DNA of 19,999 nt, from assembly GCA_016210785.1 (NCBI GenBank), contig JACQTN010000404.1:1-19999 (forward strand). Reading direction: 5' to 3'. Below are positions 1-7,783 of this stretch, in pieces. The translations under genes and the position numbers were made by a program. The stretch's first letter is position 1. Every line of letters begins with the position of its first letter. This DNA is from Armatimonadota bacterium. GTDB taxonomy: Bacteria > Sysuimicrobiota > Sysuimicrobiia > Sysuimicrobiales > JACQTN01. The notes beneath the pieces were generated by a model. The model saw only the letters and a list, made by a program, of their open reading frames with translations. It was not told the origin of the DNA and made no database searches.

Positions 1-114
1 GACGGGCCACTCCGGGTGGCGGAGCACACCTGCAACGACCCGAATTTCTCCACTAATCCCCGGCCCGTGAGGGGGCCGGAGGAAGTCATTGAGGTGCTGC
101 GCGATGCCCTCTAG
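1..114 (+). CDS. C-terminal end of a probable iron-containing alcohol dehydrogenase (partial)
   Basis: Frame 1 is open from the first base to a TAG at 112-114 and encodes 37 residues, so this is the 3' end of a gene that begins before the window. The tail contains DPNFSTNPRPV followed by an acidic helix, EEVIEVLRDAL. Iron-containing alcohol dehydrogenases and maleylacetate reductases commonly end in this way, with a TNPR or NPRP motif and a final short helix. The metal-binding and NAD-binding parts lie outside the window, so neither activity nor substrate can be judged. The downstream M20 gene begins inside this tail, which suggests co-transcription. Alternative: another family with a similar tail, since 37 residues are little evidence. 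Confidence 0.55.
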   Translation, partial: DGPLRVAEHTCNDPNFSTNPRPVRGPEEVIEVLRDAL

Positions 115-1309
115 CCCGGACTTTCAGCCGCAGGTTTCAGAGGAGGCCCTGGCAGCGTTCCTCCAGGCGCTCGTGCGAGTGCCCAGCATCAACCCACCGG
201 GAGGCGAAGGGCCCGTCGCCGCGATCATCGCCGCCAGACTCCGCGAGCTCGGCGCGGACATCCAGGTGGTCGAATCCGACCCCGGCCGCGCCAACGTGAT
301 CGCGCACTTCCAGGGGACCGGACGGGGCCCGACCCTGCTGCTGAACGGGCACATGGACGTGCAGCCGGCGGGGCACGGGTGGACGCGCGACCCGTTCGGC
401 GGCGAGATCGAGGACGGACGCCTGTACGGGCGGGGCGTGGTGGACATGAAGGCGGGCGTCGCGGCGATGGTCGTCGCCGCGGAGATCGTGCGGCGGGCGG
501 GAATCCGTCTCGCCGGCGATCTGGTGCTCACCGCCGTGGCGGACGAGGTGAGCGGTGGGTACAAGGGCACGGGGTTCCTCACGCAGATGGGTCTGCTCCG
601 CGCCGACGCGGCCGTTATCTGCGAGCCGACCGGGGAGCGCGTGAACGTCGCGCACCGCGGCGCCCTGTGGCTGGAGATCGAGATCACCGGCCGCTCGGCT
701 CACGGCGGGCGCCCGTGGCTGGGCATCAGCGCCATCAGCAAGGCGGCGAAGATCGTCCGCGCCATCGAGGAGGAGTTGCTCCCCCGGCTCCAGGGGCGCA
801 CGCACCCGCTGCTGCCTTCGCCGACGATCAACCTGGGGACGATCCACGGCGGCGACAAGTTCAACCTGGTCGCCGACCGTTGCCTCCTGCAGATCGATCG
901 GCGCTTGATCCCCGGAGAGACGATCCCCCAGGCGGTCGCAGAGGTGGAGGCGCTGTGCGAGGCGGTGCGCGCGGCCGACGACCAGCCCTTCGGGTGCACG
1001 GTCCGGGACGTCATGCACCTGCCGCCCGCCGAGGTCTCTCCCGACGAGATGATCGTGCAAGAGTGCCTGCGCGCCTACCGGGAGGTCACCGGGAGACCGG
1101 CGGGCATCGGGGCCACCGCGGGCTTCGAGGACGCCCACTTCCTGCTGGCGGCGGGGATCCCCACCGCCATGTTCGGCCCCTACCGGAGGGAGCCGCCGGG
1201 CGCGCGCTGGTTCAGCAGTTCCGGCATGCCGGACGAGCATGTGTATCTCGCGGACGTGGTGACCACTGCACGGATCTACGCGCGCCTGATCCGGAACGTG
1301 CTGGAGTAG
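89..1309 (+). CDS. M20-family metallohydrolase (ArgE/DapE/CPG2-like) with an altered metal site
   Basis: A 406-residue protein of normal M20 length; the family hydrolyses amide bonds of N-acyl amino acids or peptides in the cytoplasm. Seen: NGHMDV (His88, Asp90), GRGVVDMKAG (Asp119, bridging metal ligand), ADEVSGG (Glu153, general base), CEPT (Glu179, ligand), and a dimerisation domain from about 187 to 300 with GRSAHGG. By eye, two ligand positions are replaced: the second Glu of the usual EE pair is Val154, and the C-terminal His before the P-N/D-E motif is Gly379. In CPG2 and DapE these two bind the same metal. TTG at 89 is chosen because GGAGG (78-82) sits six bases upstream; ATG at 104, five codons in, has no such site. 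Either start overlaps the upstream gene's end. The substrate is unknown, and a one-metal or non-hydrolytic role is possible. Confidence 0.85.
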   Translation: MRCCAMPSSPDFQPQVSEEALAAFLQALVRVPSINPPGGEGPVAAIIAARLRELGADIQVVESDPGRANVIAHFQGTGRGPTLLLNGHMDVQPAGHGWTRDPFGGEIEDGRLYGRGVVDMKAGVAAMVVAAEIVRRAGIRLAGDLVLTAVADEVSGGYKGTGFLTQMGLLRADAAVICEPTGERVNVAHRGALWLEIEITGRSAHGGRPWLGISAISKAAKIVRAIEEELLPRLQGRTHPLLPSPTINLGTIHGGDKFNLVADRCLLQIDRRLIPGETIPQAVAEVEALCEAVRAADDQPFGCTVRDVMHLPPAEVSPDEMIVQECLRAYREVTGRPAGIGATAGFEDAHFLLAAGIPTAMFGPYRREPPGARWFSSSGMPDEHVYLADVVTTARIYARLIRNVLE

Positions 1310-1417
1310 GGAGCGCCGCGCGCAGGGAAGGCGTGCCCCAGGCGGCGAAGGGTGATTCGTTGGAGAGCGATCCGGCGAAGCATGTCGCCAGGGGACGACC
1401 CCGGAGGGGATGACGCG

Positions 1418-2134
1418 ATGCGCATCTGGGACGACGTGCTGCCCGAGAAGGACCGGCAGGTGTACGAGCTCGGGGGTTTTGGGGCACGGCAGGGCTGGGG
1501 GAGCCGCCCCGCCGTGCTGGTCATCGACGTGAACTACGCGTTTGTCGGACACCGGCCGGAGCCGATCCTGGAATCGGTCAGGCGCTGGCCCTACAGCTGC
1601 GGCCTCCAGGGATGGGAAGGCGTCAGGCACATCGCCAGCCTGCTGAACGCGGCGCGCCGCGCCGGTCTGCCCGTCGTCTATACCACGAACGCCAGGGAGG
1701 ACACGCACCGCCCCGGGACCATGAAGAACGCGCGCGGGGCGGAGGAGGTGAAGATCCCCGACTTCCCGCACGACGGCGCCGACATCGTCGCCGAGATCAC
1801 CCCCCAGCCCGGCGAGCTGTTGCTGCGCAAGCCGCGGGCCAGCGCGTTCTTCGGGACCCCGCTGGCGTCCTACCTGGTCGGTCTGGGCGTCGACTCGCTC
1901 ATTCTGACCGGCACGACGACGAGCGGCTGCGTCCGGGCATCGGCCGTGGACGGGCACGCCTACAACTTCAAGGTGGCGGTGGTGGAGGAGTGCGTCTTCG
2001 ACCGGTTCGAGATCTCGCACAAGATCTCGCTCTTCGACATGCACGCCAAATACGCGGACATCGTGCGCCTGGCGGAGGTGATGGAGTTCGTGGAGCGGAT
2101 GACCGCGGCGCCGAAGGCGGCGGTATCCCGGTGA
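1418..2134 (+). CDS. Isochorismatase-family cysteine amidohydrolase (N-carbamoylsarcosine-amidase-like)
   Basis: A 238-residue cysteine hydrolase. The family triad is visible: Asp37 in VLVIDVNYAF, Lys138 in LLLRKPRASAFFGT and the nucleophile Cys171 in GTTTSGCVRASAVDG. The GCVRASAVD block resembles N-carbamoylsarcosine amidase and related amidases more than true isochorismatases. Such enzymes hydrolyse N-carbamoyl groups or small amides to ammonia and acid. The ATG at 1418 is preceded by GGAGGGG (1403-1409) with an eight-base spacer, so it is preferred over upstream in-frame GTG 1352 and ATG 1382. It follows the M20 gene by 108 bases on the same strand and may share its transcript. The exact substrate cannot be assigned. 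Confidence 0.88.
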   Translation: MRIWDDVLPEKDRQVYELGGFGARQGWGSRPAVLVIDVNYAFVGHRPEPILESVRRWPYSCGLQGWEGVRHIASLLNAARRAGLPVVYTTNAREDTHRPGTMKNARGAEEVKIPDFPHDGADIVAEITPQPGELLLRKPRASAFFGTPLASYLVGLGVDSLILTGTTTSGCVRASAVDGHAYNFKVAVVEECVFDRFEISHKISLFDMHAKYADIVRLAEVMEFVERMTAAPKAAVSR

Positions 2135-2178
2135 CCGACCGGGCCCGGGTCTGACCGGCTCGCTCAGGGCGCAGAGAA

Positions 2179-2214
2179 CGGCGGCGGGTGTCCTCTGTGG
2201 GACGCCCGCCGCCG
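2179..2214. terminator. Long GC-rich hairpin between convergent genes
   Basis: Arms of 15 bases (2179-2193 and 2200-2214) pair completely with one G-U wobble and enclose a six-base loop. The hairpin lies between the stop of the plus-strand amidase (2134) and the stop of the minus-strand binding protein (2235). The position fits a bidirectional terminator. No clear T-tract follows on either strand, so the mechanism is not certain. Confidence 0.7.
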
Positions 2215-2234
2215 CGCTGACGTCCCCCGGGTGC

Positions 2235-3791
2235 TTACTGCTGCACCTTGATCGTCTCCGCCCAGAAGTTGTTGTTGACGCCGTTGATCACCTGCGTGAC
2301 GGGCGCCCTCCACGCCGAGACGAAGATCTGGTTGGTCAGCGGGAGCGCGGGAAGGTCGCTCATCAGTTTCTGGTTGATCTGCTCGTAGATCAACTGGCGC
2401 TTCGCGCGATTCTGCTCGCGCCGCCCGGCAAGGATAAGGTCGTCCACCGCGCTGTAGCCGAAGAAGTTCTGGCCGCCCGGCGGTTTGGCCGCGGACCAGA
2501 AGAAGTCCGAGAAGAAGAGATCGGGGTCAGCGGGGCGCCCCACGGAGTTGATGCTCACGTCGAAGTCGAGCTTGTTCCTCTTGTCGAACGCCGCGTTGGA
2601 CTCCAGCGGGTCGAGGACGGCGTCGATCCCGGCGTCGCGCCAGTTGGCCTGGACCACGCTGGCCAGGATCTCCTGGTAGGTGTTGGTCTCCAGCAGGATG
2701 CGGACCCGGAAGCCTCCCGCGTAGCCTGCCTGCGCCAGGAGTTCTTTGGCCTTCGCTGGGCTGTACGGGTAGCGGGACACATTGCTGCTGCCGCCAAAGA
2801 GGCGTCCCGGCCGGATGATGTCGGTGGGCAGCTCCAGGCCCGGGAGCGCCGCGCCGATCTGCTGGCGGTTGATGGCGTAGGAGAGGGCCCGCCGGACGCG
2901 GACGTCCTGGGTGGGCTTGAAGTTCGGGCTGATGGCGACGTGCCGGAGCGAGTCGTAGACGATCACCCGCTCGGTCTTGACCCCGGAGGCCTGCTGGAGG
3001 AGCCGCACCGCCTCCGGGTTGGCGCGGGTCCAGATGATGTGAAACTCGCCCTTGATCAAGGCCGTCGCCGCCACGACCTCATCCGGGATGTGCGCGTAGG
3101 TGATGCGCCGGACCGCGGGGCGGCCCCGGAAGTACCGGTCGTGCGCGGTGACGACCACCTCTCGCCCGGTGGCGACGCGCTCCAGCATGAACGGGCCCGT
3201 GCCCACAGGAGTCTTCGCGAAGTCGGCGCCCATCTGCTCGGCCGCCTTCTTCGAGACGATGAACCCCTGCCGGAAGGCCACCAGCGTGGAGATGAACGCG
3301 GCATTGGGTTCTTTGAGCCTGATCCTCACGGTGTACCTGTCCATCGCCTCCACCGCCGCGATCTGTCGCTGCACCTGGCTGTGGAAGGACATCCGGGGAT
3401 CGTCGATCTGGCGTTTGAAGGAAAAGACGACGTCCTCCGCGGTCATCTCCCCCAAGTCCCGGTGGAACTGTACGCCCTTCCGGAGGTGGAACGTGTAGAC
3501 CGTGCCGTCGTCGCTCGCCGTCCAGCGTTCGGCCAGGTCGGGCTCCAGGACATTCCCGCCGGTGCCCGGCTTCCAGCGCACCAGCCAGTTGAAGAGGCTG
3601 GGGTAGACGAACCAGTCGGAGGTGTACCGCCAGCGGTGCGGGTCGAAGATCCCGCCGGGCCGGGAGAACCACAGCCTCACCTTCAGCTCCGGTCTCGGAT
3701 CGGCCTGGGCCGATGCCACATTGAACGACGCCACGGCGCTCGTCAACGCCACGACCACGGCGATCGCGAGCATGCGCGTCAAAACCGTCAT
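2235..3791 (-). CDS. ABC transporter substrate-binding protein, family 5 (peptide/Opp-Dpp type), Sec-exported
   Basis: A 518-residue extracytoplasmic solute receptor for a peptide-type importer. The N-terminus is a classical Sec signal: MTVLTRM, a hydrophobic core (about 8-26) and a likely cut after AQA near residue 30. No lipobox cysteine is seen. Family-5 blocks follow: LEPDLAERW, YTFHLRKGVQFH, TAEDVVFSFKR, TPVGTGPFML, VRRALSYAINRQQIG and SPAKAKELLAQAGY. Length is typical. The ATG at 3791 is chosen over longer options because GGAGG lies eight bases upstream and the signal peptide begins there. No permease or ATPase gene is adjacent, so it is an orphan receptor in this window. It is divergent from the LLM oxidoreductase across about 210 bases. 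The ligand could be a peptide, opine, glutathione-like compound or nickel chelate. Confidence 0.92.
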   Translation of the reverse strand: MTVLTRMLAIAVVVALTSAVASFNVASAQADPRPELKVRLWFSRPGGIFDPHRWRYTSDWFVYPSLFNWLVRWKPGTGGNVLEPDLAERWTASDDGTVYTFHLRKGVQFHRDLGEMTAEDVVFSFKRQIDDPRMSFHSQVQRQIAAVEAMDRYTVRIRLKEPNAAFISTLVAFRQGFIVSKKAAEQMGADFAKTPVGTGPFMLERVATGREVVVTAHDRYFRGRPAVRRITYAHIPDEVVAATALIKGEFHIIWTRANPEAVRLLQQASGVKTERVIVYDSLRHVAISPNFKPTQDVRVRRALSYAINRQQIGAALPGLELPTDIIRPGRLFGGSSNVSRYPYSPAKAKELLAQAGYAGGFRVRILLETNTYQEILASVVQANWRDAGIDAVLDPLESNAAFDKRNKLDFDVSINSVGRPADPDLFFSDFFWSAAKPPGGQNFFGYSAVDDLILAGRREQNRAKRQLIYEQINQKLMSDLPALPLTNQIFVSAWRAPVTQVINGVNNNFWAETIKVQQ

Positions 3792-4002
3792 GTTCTCCAC
3801 CTCCGGGTGTGGTCGGGATGGGTGAGCCGCGGCAGATGTTCCTGCAGCACGTCGACAATGGTTTCGACGCTGGCGCCTCCAAGTCCTGGCGCGCGCGTGC
3901 GGCATGACGGCTTGCGCCGCACCACGCGACGCGAAGAGAAGAGCAGGAGGTCGGCGGAGCGGCACGAAGTTACCGGCGTCTTTCCTCGACGGAGGTTCTG
4001 CG
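3792..4002. promoter_or_regulatory. Divergent intergenic region (binding protein / LLM oxidoreductase)
   Basis: These 211 bases separate two divergent genes and must hold both promoters unless transcripts start farther away. I see the two ribosome binding sites at its edges (minus-strand GGAGG near 3800-3804 and plus-strand GGAGG at 3991-3995). I do not see a convincing -35/-10 pair or operator dyad. Confidence 0.4.
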
Positions 4003-4974
4003 ATGAAGTTCGGCGTGCTGCTCCCGCACTTCGGCCGGCTGGGCACTCCCGAACGCGTCCTCTCCGCGGCCCGGGCCGCGGAGCAGGCCGGGTTTCACTC
4101 GGTATGGGTACGCGATCACCTGGTCTATGAGCCGCATGGCTTTGAGGATCAGGACCCGACGTTTCTGGAACCCTTCACGACGCTGGCCGCGGTGGCGGCC
4201 GCCGCGCCGGCCGTCACGCTGGGGACCGCGGTCATCATCCCCTTCCGCCACCCCCTCGTCACCGCGCAGAGTTACCTGACGCTCGCGGCGTTTGCGCGGG
4301 CCGGCGTGATGGCCGGGATCGGCGCCGGCCGGTTTGACCACGAGTTCACCGCCGTGGGCCTGCGGGCCAGGGCCAGGTTCACGATGACGGAGGAGTTTGC
4401 GGAGATCCTGCGGCTTGCGTTTACCAGCGACCGTTTCAACTATGAAGGCAGGCACTTTCGGATCCCGGAGATCTGGCTCACGCCCCGTCCCCGGGTCCCG
4501 ATCCCGATCCTCATGGGTGGCCAGACCGAGGGCGCGCTGCGCCGGGCCGCCCGGTGCGACGGCTGGTTGGCCAGCCGCCAGACCTACGCGACGTTCACCG
4601 CCCGGCTGCGCCGGTTCCGGGAGATGCGCGAGGAGGCCGGGAGGCAGGATCCCCCTCTGGTGGCCATGGTCGCGCTGGCCAGCATCGGCGACACGTCCGA
4701 GGAAGCGCGCCGGCTCCTCGACGTCCCGGCTATCATCGCAGAAGCCAACCGCTCCCCGTATCTCCTCCGCCCCCCTTCGGGCGCGTTCGAGCGTTTTGAA
4801 GACCTGGCCGGGATGATCCTGGCGGGGACGGCCGCGGAGATCTGCGAGGGGAGCGACAGGTTCGCCGCGTTGGGCGTCGGCCACCTGATCTTCGACTTCC
4901 GCCAGGACTTCGCGGGGATGGAGAAGCAGATGGCCCGGCTGGGGCGCGAGGTGCTGCCGCGGTACCGGCGGTAG
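4003..4974 (+). CDS. LLM-class flavin-dependent oxidoreductase (luciferase-like)
   Basis: A 323-residue TIM-barrel flavoenzyme of the bacterial luciferase-like superfamily, which uses FMN or F420. Seen: MKFGVLLPHFG at the first strand, AARAAEQAGFHSVWVRDHL, the VTLGTAVIIPFRHPLVTA block, GIGAGRFDHEF, and RPRVPIPILMGGQTEGALRRAARCDGW, all in the order expected. The choice between FMN and F420 cannot be made from the sequence by eye. ATG 4003 has GGAGG (3991-3995) with a seven-base spacer; in-frame upstream codons give a low-complexity arginine-rich leader that does not look like protein. Its stop abuts the stop of the convergent small membrane protein. A monooxygenase or dehydrogenase acting on an organic substrate is likely. 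Confidence 0.9.
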   Translation: MKFGVLLPHFGRLGTPERVLSAARAAEQAGFHSVWVRDHLVYEPHGFEDQDPTFLEPFTTLAAVAAAAPAVTLGTAVIIPFRHPLVTAQSYLTLAAFARAGVMAGIGAGRFDHEFTAVGLRARARFTMTEEFAEILRLAFTSDRFNYEGRHFRIPEIWLTPRPRVPIPILMGGQTEGALRRAARCDGWLASRQTYATFTARLRRFREMREEAGRQDPPLVAMVALASIGDTSEEARRLLDVPAIIAEANRSPYLLRPPSGAFERFEDLAGMILAGTAAEICEGSDRFAALGVGHLIFDFRQDFAGMEKQMARLGREVLPRYRR

Positions 4975-5175
4975 TCAGGTCTTCTGTTGCCGCAGCGCCG
5001 CCTGGGCGCGCTGCCGGTACCAGTCGGGGAAGCGGGCGGTAAAGAGGATCGCGCCCAGAGTGAGCGGGACCCACCCCAGGGCCGTGAACACGTTGATGCC
5101 GTACAGGTGGCGGTAGACGCTGAGGACGGTCTGCAGAAGGAAGTTCATGCCCCACACGGCCCTGAGGCCGAGCAT
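4975..5175 (-). CDS. Small hydrophobic, probably membrane, protein of unknown function
   Basis: A 66-residue protein with two hydrophobic stretches, AVWGMNFLLQTVLSVY (about 6-21) and NVFTALGWVPLTLGAILF (about 29-46), followed by a basic tail ending RQRAQAALRQQKT. That pattern fits a two-helix membrane protein with a cytoplasmic C-terminus. ATG 5175 (or GTG 5178) is chosen because upstream in-frame sequence to 5379 looks non-coding. The ribosome binding site is weak: a GGAG about 15 bases upstream. It lies 190 bases downstream of the M19 gene on the same strand, with an inverted repeat between, so it may have its own transcript. I do not recognise the family. Confidence 0.55.
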   Translation of the reverse strand: MLGLRAVWGMNFLLQTVLSVYRHLYGINVFTALGWVPLTLGAILFTARFPDWYRQRAQAALRQQKT

Positions 5176-5317
5176 CACCGGTATTCCGGGCTCCGCACCG
5201 TCGCGGGCGAGGGTTATGGGGGCGCCGTGAGTCCGGTAAGCGCGGTAGGACGGCGCACCCCTTGAAGAACGTAGCACGTGTCGGCGAAGGGCCTCCCCCG
5301 TCCGGGCATGTGGTGAA

Positions 5318-5346
5318 GGGTGGAGTGGCGTAAAAACACTCCACCC
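5318..5346. terminator. Perfect 10-bp inverted repeat downstream of the M19 gene
   Basis: GGGTGGAGTG (5318-5327) and CACTCCACCC (5337-5346) are exact reverse complements around the nine-base loop GCGTAAAAA. It lies 19 bases past the stop of the minus-strand M19 gene. It fits a terminator or 3'-end stabiliser for that gene, or an operator for the small membrane-protein gene further on. The T-run on the minus strand is in the loop, not after the stem, so it is not a textbook intrinsic terminator. A tandem CCAACCTT duplication (5345-5360) adjoins it. Confidence 0.5.
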
Positions 5347-5365
5347 AACCTTCCAACCTTGTAGG

Positions 5366-6556
5366 CTAGCCGACGACATCCTTGAACACCCGCAGGAAGT
5401 TCAAGCCCAGCAGCTTGCGCAGCTCTTCTTCGTCAAACCCCCACCTGGCCAGCGCCGTGGTGAGGTTGGGCCAGTCGCGGAAGTCCTCAAAGCCGTTCAG
5501 GTGATAATCGGGCGTGATCCGGTGCTCCGCGTCCCGGAACCCGTCCCAGCCGAAGCTGCCGGCACGGCGCTTGGGCATGTCCTTGGGGTACTCGATGAGG
5601 GACTCGGTGCCCGGCCCCGGCCCCGCCTTGTCGGTGCCGATGCCCACGTGGTCGATCCCGCACACGTTCACCAGGTGCTCCACGTGCCGGCAGAAGTCAT
5701 CCAGCGTCGGTTCCTTGGACTCGGAGATGAACCCGGCGATGACCACGACGCCGAAGAACCCGCCCCGGTCCGCCACCGCCTTGGCCAGCTCGTCGGTCTT
5801 CCCGCGGTCGTGGTAGCAGACCGCCTTGCTGGCCGAGTGGGACACCACGATGGGCGCGGCGGAGACCTTCAGCGCATCCCAGCCCACCTGCTCGCTGCAG
5901 TGGCTCACGTCCACCAGCGTTCGGGTCTCGTTCAGCCGGCGCACCACCTCCCGGCCAAAAGTGGAGAGGCCACCCTGGGAGGCTTCGGTGCAGCCATCGC
6001 CCACCAGGTTCCGCAGGTTGTAGGTCAACTGCACCATCCGGACGCCCAGGTTGTGAAAGTGGTTGATGCGCTCCAGGTTGTCCGCGTAGGGCGTGGTGTT
6101 CTGGAAGTCAAGAATGAGTCCGCGCTTGCCCTCGCGGCGGGCGCGCTCGATGTCCGCGGTCCTGCGCACCAGGATCATCTCGCCGTCCAGCGCGTCCACG
6201 ATGGCGTGCGCCTGGGCGATGCGCTTCGACGCCATGTCGTAGGCGTCGCTGATCTTGTGGGACCCGGAGTAGGTCCCGCAGGCCACCGTCACGCCCGCCT
6301 TGTTCCAGACGTCCAGGTACTGCTCGCGCGCGGCCGAGGAGGTGACGAGTTCCTGGGCCGCCATGTCCACCAGCAGCGGCATGGCGTCCTCGCGCGACAT
6401 GCCCTTGCGGTGGTGCTCCATCACCGCCGCCCGCATCGCCTCGGTGAACAGGAGCCCGGTGGTGGCCGGGGGCTGCTGGGTGTCGATGACCAAGGCCTCA
6501 CGGTGCAGCCGGCGCGCGTCCTCGGGGGTCAGGCTGGGTGTATTCCGTCGCGGCAT
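5366..6556 (-). CDS. M19 membrane-dipeptidase-like protein with altered metal ligands
   Basis: A 396-residue protein matching the renal-dipeptidase (M19) family along its length; canonical members cleave dipeptides with two zinc ions. Seen: FHNLGVRMVQLTYN, TLVDVSHCSEQ (His219), PIVVSHSASKAVC (His240), Arg251, and GIDHVGIGTDKAG (Asp309). The usual DGHxD near the N-terminus reads DTQQP, so His becomes Gln27 and Asp becomes Pro29. The bridging Glu (normally in a GxEG-like motif) reads ILDFQN, giving Gln152. One metal site is therefore lost and the bridge altered, while both His of the other site remain. No signal peptide or C-terminal anchor is seen. ATG 6556 follows GGAGG with a six-base spacer; GTG 6559 is too close. 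It is 60 bases downstream of the DapA-family gene, probably one operon. The true activity is uncertain. Confidence 0.85.
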   Translation of the reverse strand: MPRRNTPSLTPEDARRLHREALVIDTQQPPATTGLLFTEAMRAAVMEHHRKGMSREDAMPLLVDMAAQELVTSSAAREQYLDVWNKAGVTVACGTYSGSHKISDAYDMASKRIAQAHAIVDALDGEMILVRRTADIERARREGKRGLILDFQNTTPYADNLERINHFHNLGVRMVQLTYNLRNLVGDGCTEASQGGLSTFGREVVRRLNETRTLVDVSHCSEQVGWDALKVSAAPIVVSHSASKAVCYHDRGKTDELAKAVADRGGFFGVVVIAGFISESKEPTLDDFCRHVEHLVNVCGIDHVGIGTDKAGPGPGTESLIEYPKDMPKRRAGSFGWDGFRDAEHRITPDYHLNGFEDFRDWPNLTTALARWGFDEEELRKLLGLNFLRVFKDVVG

Positions 6557-6616
6557 CACGCACCTCCAGGGTGGAGTTGAATGGGTGGACCGGCCGCGGT
6601 CGCGCGGGGCGCGCGC

Positions 6617-7546
6617 TCAGCGGGCCCGCGGTTTCACCCGGCCGTACCGGGAGGTGACTCCCAGTTGATCCAGAAGACCGCCGAGTTGCTCCAGGCGGCC
6701 GCCCCGGAGATCCTCCAGAGGCGCCCGCACCCGGCCCGCCGGCAGCCCCAACAGCCGCAGCGCGGCCTTCACGACGATGGGGTTGGACAGCCAGTACATG
6801 GCGCGCAGCAGCGGGAGGCACTGAAAGTAGACGCGGCGCGTGCGCTGCACATCGTCCATGCTCCGCCACGGCTGCGACATCTCCGCCATCTCCCGCGGGA
6901 TCACGTTGCCCGAGATGTTGGCTGTCCCGTGTCCGCCGGCGCCCAGGGTGGGGAAGAGCAACCCGTAGCCCGGGAAGTCGCAGCAGAGCACGCGGAGGCG
7001 ACCCCCGGTGCCCTCCAGCACCTCCTCCACCTGCGCGGCCCGCCCCATGGCCTCCTTGTCGGCGACAAGGGTGGGAATTTCCTCCGCCAGGCGGATGATG
7101 GTCGGCGGGTCGATGTTCACGCCGACCCGCGACGGGTTGTTGTAGACGGCCAGGGGGAGCGAGACCGCAGAGGCCACGGCGCGGAAGTGGCCGGCGATGG
7201 CGTCCTGGGAGGGATTCACGTAGGGTGGCACCAGCAGCAGCAGGCCGTCGGCGCGGGCGCGCTCGGCGTAGCGGCTCAGTTCGACGGTCTCACGGGTGCT
7301 GAGGCAGGTGGTGCCCACGAAGACCGGGATGCGGCCGGATGTGGCCTCCATCGCCGCGTCGGTCACGCGCCGTCGCTCGTCGGCGCTGAGCAGCGTGGCT
7401 TCGCCCGCCGAGCCCATGACCAGCAGCCCGGCGGTGCCGTGGGCGATCTGGAAGTCGATCAGCGTGCGCAACCCTTCGACGTCGATGGTATCCTGCTCGG
7501 TGAACGGGGTGACCAGCGCCACCCATGAGCCCTCTGGACGAATCAT
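6617..7546 (-). CDS. DapA/N-acetylneuraminate-lyase-family class I aldolase
   Basis: A 309-residue TIM-barrel enzyme of the dihydrodipicolinate synthase/NAL family, which forms a Schiff base between pyruvate (or a 2-oxo acid) and lysine. Seen: LVTPFTEQDTID, GSAGEATLLSADER (GTTGE-like loop), VPPYVNPSQ, VYNNPSRVGVNI (Tyr135, Arg140) and VADKEAMG with Lys164 as the likely Schiff-base lysine. Compared with DapA, the first Thr of the loop is Ser46, the second is Ala47, and the second Tyr of PYY is Val110. True DapA activity is therefore doubtful; a catabolic 2-keto-acid aldolase or dehydratase is more likely. ATG 7546 has GGAGG about nine bases upstream. It leads the minus-strand unit with the M19 gene and is divergent from the PLP-enzyme operon. 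Confidence 0.87.
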   Translation of the reverse strand: MIRPEGSWVALVTPFTEQDTIDVEGLRTLIDFQIAHGTAGLLVMGSAGEATLLSADERRRVTDAAMEATSGRIPVFVGTTCLSTRETVELSRYAERARADGLLLLVPPYVNPSQDAIAGHFRAVASAVSLPLAVYNNPSRVGVNIDPPTIIRLAEEIPTLVADKEAMGRAAQVEEVLEGTGGRLRVLCCDFPGYGLLFPTLGAGGHGTANISGNVIPREMAEMSQPWRSMDDVQRTRRVYFQCLPLLRAMYWLSNPIVVKAALRLLGLPAGRVRAPLEDLRGGRLEQLGGLLDQLGVTSRYGRVKPRAR

Positions 7547-7783
7547 GCGGGCATGCCTCCTTCCAGGCGCGGCCTACGCTCTGGGCTTCGTTCTCTTCGC
7601 GTCCTCTCCTGCCGCGGGCCGCCGTCTTCGCCGGCGCCGAGTGAGGGCGCGCGGGGCGAACGAGGCGGGTAGGACACACGGCCGGCCTGACTGAACACCG
7701 TGGGGGGGCGGGCTGCTGTCTCGAAGGGGGACGGGAGCCCGAATGCGAAGTAACTCACGCGCCACAAAAGGGAGGCGAGCCAG
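7547..7783. promoter_or_regulatory. Divergent intergenic region between the aldolase-family and PLP-enzyme units
   Basis: These 237 GC-rich bases separate the minus-strand aldolase/M19 unit from the plus-strand PLP/unknown/M20 unit. The region should contain both promoters. I see the ribosome binding site GGGAGG at 7770-7775 but no clear sigma-70-type boxes or long dyad. Minus-strand reading frames through it are arginine-rich and look spurious. Confidence 0.4.

Noticed and set aside
137..2044. A 635-codon open frame on the minus strand opposite the M20 and amidase genes
   Set aside because: It is rich in Arg, Gly, Ala and His with no motif, has no good ribosome binding site, and lies opposite two genes with clear catalytic motifs; it is a typical high-GC shadow frame.
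6617..7546. Annotation as lysine-biosynthetic DapA
   Set aside because: The catalytic-triad Thr and the second Tyr expected in DapA are changed (Ser46, Val110), and the neighbours are catabolic, so only the family is assigned.
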